Source: Deferribacteres bacterium (GTDB lineage: Bacteria > Zhuqueibacterota > Zhuqueibacteria > Zhuqueibacterales > Geothermadaptataceae). Taken from it: a DNA stretch of 64,000 nt. The notes beneath the pieces are model-generated. The model was not told the DNA's origin, ran no database searches, and was given only the letters and a program-made list of their open reading frames with translations. This document shows positions 60,247 through 64,000 of the stretch, in pieces. Position 1 is the stretch's first letter. Each line of letters starts with the position of its first letter. Made by a program: the position numbers and the translations under genes. Location of the stretch: contig JACKDF010000008.1 in the NCBI GenBank assembly GCA_020633655.1, forward strand, positions 124,001-188,000. Reading direction: 5' to 3'.

Positions 60247-60462
60247 TCACATTTTTTTCTTTTTCTCCAACGATGCTTCAATCCACTCTATGAGAGTCTG
60301 TGCCAACTCTTCCCTGGATCGGGTGAACACATGATAATCCTGAAAAGCAACTATTTTGACATTTTGTGCCTGATGCTTTTTCAGAATGCGGTACAAGGGC
60401 AAAATGTGATGATCCATTGTCACTATAACATCATCCCAGGCGCCAACCAGCAAAAAAAACAT
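60247..60462 (-). pseudogene. C-terminal remnant of an alpha/beta hydrolase
   Basis: The frame ending at 60247 encodes FLLVGAWDDVIVTMDHHILP, LYRILKKHQAQNVKIVAFQ and SREELAQTLIEWIEASLEKK, a recognisable end of an alpha/beta-hydrolase (WDD turn, final His in YHVF). The 5' part is missing: the frame upstream runs into the 3' end of the narK gene with no start. A broken gene of about 70 codons left between narK and the RIC gene. The gap 60064-60246 holds no gene. Confidence 0.6.
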
Positions 60463-60469
60463 CTGAGAT

Positions 60470-62098
60470 TTACGGATTTTTATACTCTGCCTTTGGTCCC
60501 AGGTAATACCACCAATTAAGAACTGCACAGAGTGTATAAAATACTGCAAAACCATACATGGCAATTTCGGGCGTGGTTGCCTGCATTTGCTCACCAATAA
60601 CTTTCGGGATTAAAAATGCCCCATAGGCTGCAACCGCAGAAGTCCAGCCGAGAGCAGGGCCTGCTTGCTCTACGTTAAATACCATCGAAATCGTCCTGAA
60701 AGTTGAGCCGTTGCCAATTCCGGTGGCGGCAAACAGGATGACAATCAACACAAAAAATGGTATGAAATATTCTTGTGGTGTGGTAGACTGGTATGCCAGA
60801 TGGGAGTAATAACCAACGCCAATCGAAGCGAAAATCATGATGATAGCGACGACTTGTGTAACTATAGCCCCACCGACTTTATCTGCTATTTTCCCACCGA
60901 CGGGACGAATCAATGCGCCAATGAACGGCCCTGTCCAAACAAACATAAATGTCGCAGGGCCGTCCGGATTTGCCAGATTATGTGTCATTACGCCATCGAC
61001 AATGACATGTTTGACGCCAAAAATAAATTTGATAGCCAGTCCGACCGCGGCTGCAAATCCGATAAAAGACCCAAAGGTCATTGTGTAGATAATTGTCATC
61101 ACCCAGGTGTGTTTGTTGTTAAAAATTTTATATTGACGATCGAGATTTGCTTTAATTTCACCGGGTGACAATTTTTTCATCAGAAAAACAGTCAAGGCAA
61201 TAACCGAAGGTAGGGCAATCCACTTAACCCAGGTCATGGAGGCGAAATTCAAAATGAAATAAAGGCCGATAGCTGCAGTGATAAAGCCGATAATGAGCAG
61301 CCAGGATATTCTTGCAAACGAAACCAGCGGGCTTTTTAAATTTGGTGTAACCGCGTCAGTTTTGATGTTGTTCATTTTGAACCAGCCCAAAAATGCCAAC
61401 GGTACAAGAAAGAGCATCCAGACCCAGCCGGCGTTCGGAAGCCATGTTTCAGACCCGGCGGCGATTCGCTTAAAAATTGTTCCACTGGCGCTGGAGAGAA
61501 TCATCGGGTCACCGCTCAAAGCGCCGAGCATCGGGAAAGTCATCACCAGGGGAATAAGAATTTGCATTGTCGTTACGCCGAAATTTCCCAATCCAGCGTT
61601 CATGCCCAGAGCATAGCCTTGCGTTCGTTTTGGATAAAAGAAACTGATGTTGCTCATCGATGAGGCGAAATTGCCGCCGCCAAAGCCTGATAAGAAGGCC
61701 ATAACCATGAAAAACTCAAAAGAAGTGTTGGGATCCTGCAAGCCTATTGCTGTTCCGAGCGCGGGAAGCATCAATAGAGCAGTAGTGAAGAAAATAGTGT
61801 TTCTGCCACCAGCCAAACGAATAAAGAATGTGCTTGGAATTCGCAATGTAGCGCCGGTTAGTCCGGCGATGGCTGGAAGCATGAAAAGCAATCCCATCGC
61901 TTCTTCCGGCGATTTGCCGAATGTGAAGCCGAGATTTTTCATTTGCACTGTAATGATGCCCCACATGAGCCACACGGCAAATCCGCAGAGCAAGCTTGGA
62001 ATGGATATCCACAGGTTTCTTCCAGCTATTTTCTTTCCTGTTGATTCCCAGAATTTTTCATCTTCTACCTTCCATTCTTGAATATTAATTGTACCCAT
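60470..62098 (-). CDS. narK: Nitrate/nitrite transporter, NarK type
   Basis: A 542-residue major facilitator protein. ATG 62098 has AAGGTAA ahead and gives MGTINIQEWKVEDEKFW; an in-frame start at 62131 is weaker. It has at least 12 helices and the NarK signature GFGGGNFASSMSNISFFYPK and GMNAGLGNFGVT, and GTGNGSTFRTISMVF-type repeat in the second half. The second-half sequence GPFIGALIRPVGGKIADKVGG is also typical. It lies 16 bases downstream of a second NarK gene, as in NarK1-NarK2 pairs that import nitrate and exchange nitrate for nitrite. Confidence 0.93.
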   Translation of the reverse strand: MGTINIQEWKVEDEKFWESTGKKIAGRNLWISIPSLLCGFAVWLMWGIITVQMKNLGFTFGKSPEEAMGLLFMLPAIAGLTGATLRIPSTFFIRLAGGRNTIFFTTALLMLPALGTAIGLQDPNTSFEFFMVMAFLSGFGGGNFASSMSNISFFYPKRTQGYALGMNAGLGNFGVTTMQILIPLVMTFPMLGALSGDPMILSSASGTIFKRIAAGSETWLPNAGWVWMLFLVPLAFLGWFKMNNIKTDAVTPNLKSPLVSFARISWLLIIGFITAAIGLYFILNFASMTWVKWIALPSVIALTVFLMKKLSPGEIKANLDRQYKIFNNKHTWVMTIIYTMTFGSFIGFAAAVGLAIKFIFGVKHVIVDGVMTHNLANPDGPATFMFVWTGPFIGALIRPVGGKIADKVGGAIVTQVVAIIMIFASIGVGYYSHLAYQSTTPQEYFIPFFVLIVILFAATGIGNGSTFRTISMVFNVEQAGPALGWTSAVAAYGAFLIPKVIGEQMQATTPEIAMYGFAVFYTLCAVLNWWYYLGPKAEYKNP

Positions 62099-62114
62099 CA
62101 AATTACCTTCTCTA

Positions 62115-63617
62115 TTATTTGTTATGCTCAATCTGTCGTGAAATGTTAGGCGCTTCCGCCACAGTCATTTTTCGAATGACTGCGTGCATCCAGAATAAAC
62201 ACACTGCCGAGAGGAAGAACATAAACATCCAGCAGCTTGTCCAGAGCCCGGTGCCCTCGAGCAAATACCCGAAAATAATCGGGCAGAAAAATCCACCCAG
62301 TCCGCCTAGTACACCGACCATACCGCCGACGACGCCGACTTCTTCCGGAAAATAATCTGGAATAAGTTTATACACTGCCGCTTTGCCGATGCCCCAAATG
62401 CTGCCGATAAATATCACCAGGACGGCAAATACCCAAACATTGGCTTGAAAATAGATGTGTGAAACACCTTTTGCCAGCAGCGTCTTTTTCTTGACTTGTT
62501 GCCCTAAAGTTACCAGGGGTTCCTGCCATGTTTCTTTTGTGGGGAAAATCAATACCTTACGGTCAAGAGACGCAAAATCTTTTGCTACCGCCGGTTTTAT
62601 TTTAACGGGGTAGTTTTTGTTCCCCACTGTTATCAGCGAGTCAGAAACAAAGGTCACTTCACCGCCAAATTTCGCCATCACACCTTTACCCGGGGATGTG
62701 ATTTCCATTTTTGGCACAATGAGCATAATACTGACGAGCACGGATGATATGAGCACCCAGTACATAACTTTGCGGCCACCCCATTTATCGGACATCCAAC
62801 CACCGGCAGCGCGAATAACACCGGAAGGGAAGCTAAACAGGGATGCAAAAATACCGGCAGTGACTAATGGTAAATAATATACATTAACAAAATATGGCAC
62901 CAGCCATTGTGAGAACGCGACAAAGCAACCAAAAACCAGAAAATAGTACAAACCGAAACGCCAGACTCGAATATTCTTCAGTGGTTGAAGCATTGCTTTC
63001 AGGGTTTTGTTGTTAACAGCCGGTTTCCTGTTCGTAGTGAAAATCAGAAAAACGACGCCCATGATCAGGAGAGCGCCTGCATAAATAACCGGCAACGTTC
63101 TCCAACCATCCAGGTTCGCTCCATTATCGGTCAGGTGTCTCAGCAGGGTCGGCGCCAATAGTGTAGTAAGCGCCGCGCCCGCATTTCCTGCGCCGAAGAT
63201 GCCCAACGCCGTTCCCTGTAAATGTTTAGGATACCAAACCGAGGTAAAAGCAATACCGATTGCAAAACTGACCCCGGTCAAACCGAAGCCGAAACTGGCA
63301 ACGGCAAAACTCCAGAAACTATCGGCCATGGAAAGAAAAAACATGGGCAGCGCGCAAATTAAAAGCAAAATTCCATATACGGGTTTACCACCGAATTTAT
63401 CAGTGAGAATACCGGCCGGTAATCGGAAAATAGCGCCTGTGAGCACAGGAATACCCATAAACCAACCAATTTCAACGGGCCCCCAGTCGAATACCTGATT
63501 TTCAACAAGAAAGGTAACCAACACGCCATTGAGCATCCAGGCGGCGAAACAGATGGTGAAGGCGAGCGTGTTAAAAAATAATGCTAAATGGGATTGCGCC
63601 GTTGCTTGTTCTTTCAT
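62115..63617 (-). CDS. narK: Nitrate/nitrite transporter, NarK type, with central insert
   Basis: A 500-residue major facilitator protein. ATG 63617 follows AGGGAC; GTG 63656 is possible. Motifs: PVLTGAIFRLPAGILTDKFGG, GAGNAGAALTTLLAPTL, GVVGGMVGVLGGLGGFFCP. A soluble insert of about 90 residues (about 305-395, MAKFGGEVTFVSDSLITVGN ... ETWQEPLVTLGQQVKKK) splits the second half and is not usual for NarK. Start of the pair with the narK gene downstream; both lie after the nitrate reductase gamma gene. Confidence 0.92.
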   Translation of the reverse strand: MKEQATAQSHLALFFNTLAFTICFAAWMLNGVLVTFLVENQVFDWGPVEIGWFMGIPVLTGAIFRLPAGILTDKFGGKPVYGILLLICALPMFFLSMADSFWSFAVASFGFGLTGVSFAIGIAFTSVWYPKHLQGTALGIFGAGNAGAALTTLLAPTLLRHLTDNGANLDGWRTLPVIYAGALLIMGVVFLIFTTNRKPAVNNKTLKAMLQPLKNIRVWRFGLYYFLVFGCFVAFSQWLVPYFVNVYYLPLVTAGIFASLFSFPSGVIRAAGGWMSDKWGGRKVMYWVLISSVLVSIMLIVPKMEITSPGKGVMAKFGGEVTFVSDSLITVGNKNYPVKIKPAVAKDFASLDRKVLIFPTKETWQEPLVTLGQQVKKKTLLAKGVSHIYFQANVWVFAVLVIFIGSIWGIGKAAVYKLIPDYFPEEVGVVGGMVGVLGGLGGFFCPIIFGYLLEGTGLWTSCWMFMFFLSAVCLFWMHAVIRKMTVAEAPNISRQIEHNK

Positions 63618-63773
63618 ATTAGTCCCTGTGGTTTCTTTATCGATCTCGGTTTTCACTCATCCATCGTCATTCCCGATCGTGCGCCGCAGAAATCCACACA
63701 TTTAAAAATACGTGTCGATTAAAACCGGCAATTGCCAATCAGAATAGCGATGTTATCAGGCCTTCAACAAACG

Positions 63774-64000
63774 TTAAGTATTCTTAGGTCTGTGCAAAGT
63801 CCACTTAGTATTTGGATCGCGCACACTCCTGCGAGAAATATTCCACACCACACGCTGGTAAGGACGCCAAATATAATGAAACGGCACAACTAGCAGGTGA
63901 ACCAGGCGGGAAAATGGAATCAGCAGGAAAACGAGGTTTGCGCCTATTATGTGCAGTTTGGCCAAAAATGGTAACGCAGTTATAGCGCTAATCTCCGGTT
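63774..64000 (-). CDS. narI: Respiratory nitrate reductase gamma subunit NarI, C-terminal part
   Basis: An open frame enters from the right edge and stops at 63774. The 74 residues end the last helix of NarI: AKLHIIGANLVFLLIPFSRL with the haem-ligating His, then VHLLVVPFHYIWRPYQRVVW and a basic tail. NarI holds the b-type haems and passes electrons from quinol to NarGH. The rest of narGHJI should lie to the right. The gap to narK (63618-63773) shows no gene. Confidence 0.88.
   Translation of the reverse strand, partial: PEISAITALPFLAKLHIIGANLVFLLIPFSRLVHLLVVPFHYIWRPYQRVVWNISRRSVRDPNTKWTLHRPKNT

Noticed and set aside
1..64000. CRISPR array
   Set aside because: No regularly spaced short repeats with unique spacers were seen; the repeats at 13742-13845 are IS ends and those at 24.5-33.5 kb are too long and irregular.

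Overview
The window reads as chromosomal DNA of a Gram-negative bacterium of the FCB group (Bacteroidota, Ignavibacteriota, Calditrichota or a relative). The signs are a multicopper oxidase with a C-terminal type IX secretion sorting tail, a TonB-dependent receptor with a carboxypeptidase-regulatory N-terminal domain, a one-protein hybrid two-component regulator of the reg_prop/AraC type, and AGGAG/AAAGG-type ribosome binding sites. Narrower placement is not possible from the sequence alone.

Layout. (1) 1-13.3 kb, + strand: a copper/silver resistance block. It holds the end of a small Cys-rich protein, a CusA-CusC-CusB RND efflux pump, a DUF3347 protein repeating the adaptor's C-terminal domain, a zinc-ribbon/CcmH-like membrane protein, a Cu+ P-type ATPase, a DUF2231 membrane protein and the multicopper oxidase. 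(2) 13.35-16.6 kb: a sensor kinase gene cut by an intact IS21-family element (istAB) that has no visible target duplication. (3) 16.7-24.5 kb, - strand, AT-rich: a TonB-dependent receptor and a four-gene carbohydrate-type ABC importer. (4) 24.5-33.5 kb: mostly unrelated, mainly small - strand genes with their own ribosome binding sites (TIR protein, zinc-finger proteins, a CFI-box protein, a TPR-like protein, unknowns, a uroporphyrinogen-decarboxylase-like enzyme and a dead IS630 transposase). Most gaps carry large imperfect hairpins or a repeated element with TAAC/GTTA ends, which suggests an integron-like cassette array. (5) 33986-34032: the 3' part of a tRNA-Met followed by a terminator, the kind of scar left at the distal end of a tRNA-integrated island, so DNA to its left is probably a genomic island. 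(6) 34.2-39.8 kb: an operon of an RND/MMPL transporter, a YtfJ-like protein, a LolA-like protein and a beta-barrel protein under a TetR repressor with two matching operator-like sites. (7) 39.9-46.6 kb: the hybrid regulator, a SnoaL-like protein, an esterase and a small membrane protein. (8) 46.7-52.8 kb: a run of proteins of unknown function centred on a 1206-residue protein. (9) 53-56 kb: a DUF3592 protein, a methyltransferase and a membrane-anchored pentapeptide-repeat protein. (10) 56.1-64 kb, - strand: an ArsR-rhodanese regulator, a DsrE protein, a membrane protein, a glyoxalase-fold protein, and NO/nitrate genes (hemerythrin, ferredoxin, RIC repair protein, two NarK transporters and the end of NarI).

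The copper genes together form a periplasmic detoxification system: the ATPase exports Cu+ to the periplasm, the oxidase can oxidise it, and the CusABC pump removes it across the outer membrane. The right end fits denitrification or nitrate respiration with protection against nitric oxide.

The strongest single observation is the DsrE gene at 56674-57027. Its conserved active-site Cys codon is an in-frame TGA followed at the right distance by a hairpin that resembles a bacterial SECIS, so it is probably a selenoprotein. The second is the cassette-like array at 24.5-33.5 kb next to the tRNA-Met scar. The third is the uncharacterised gene set at 46.7-52.8 kb.
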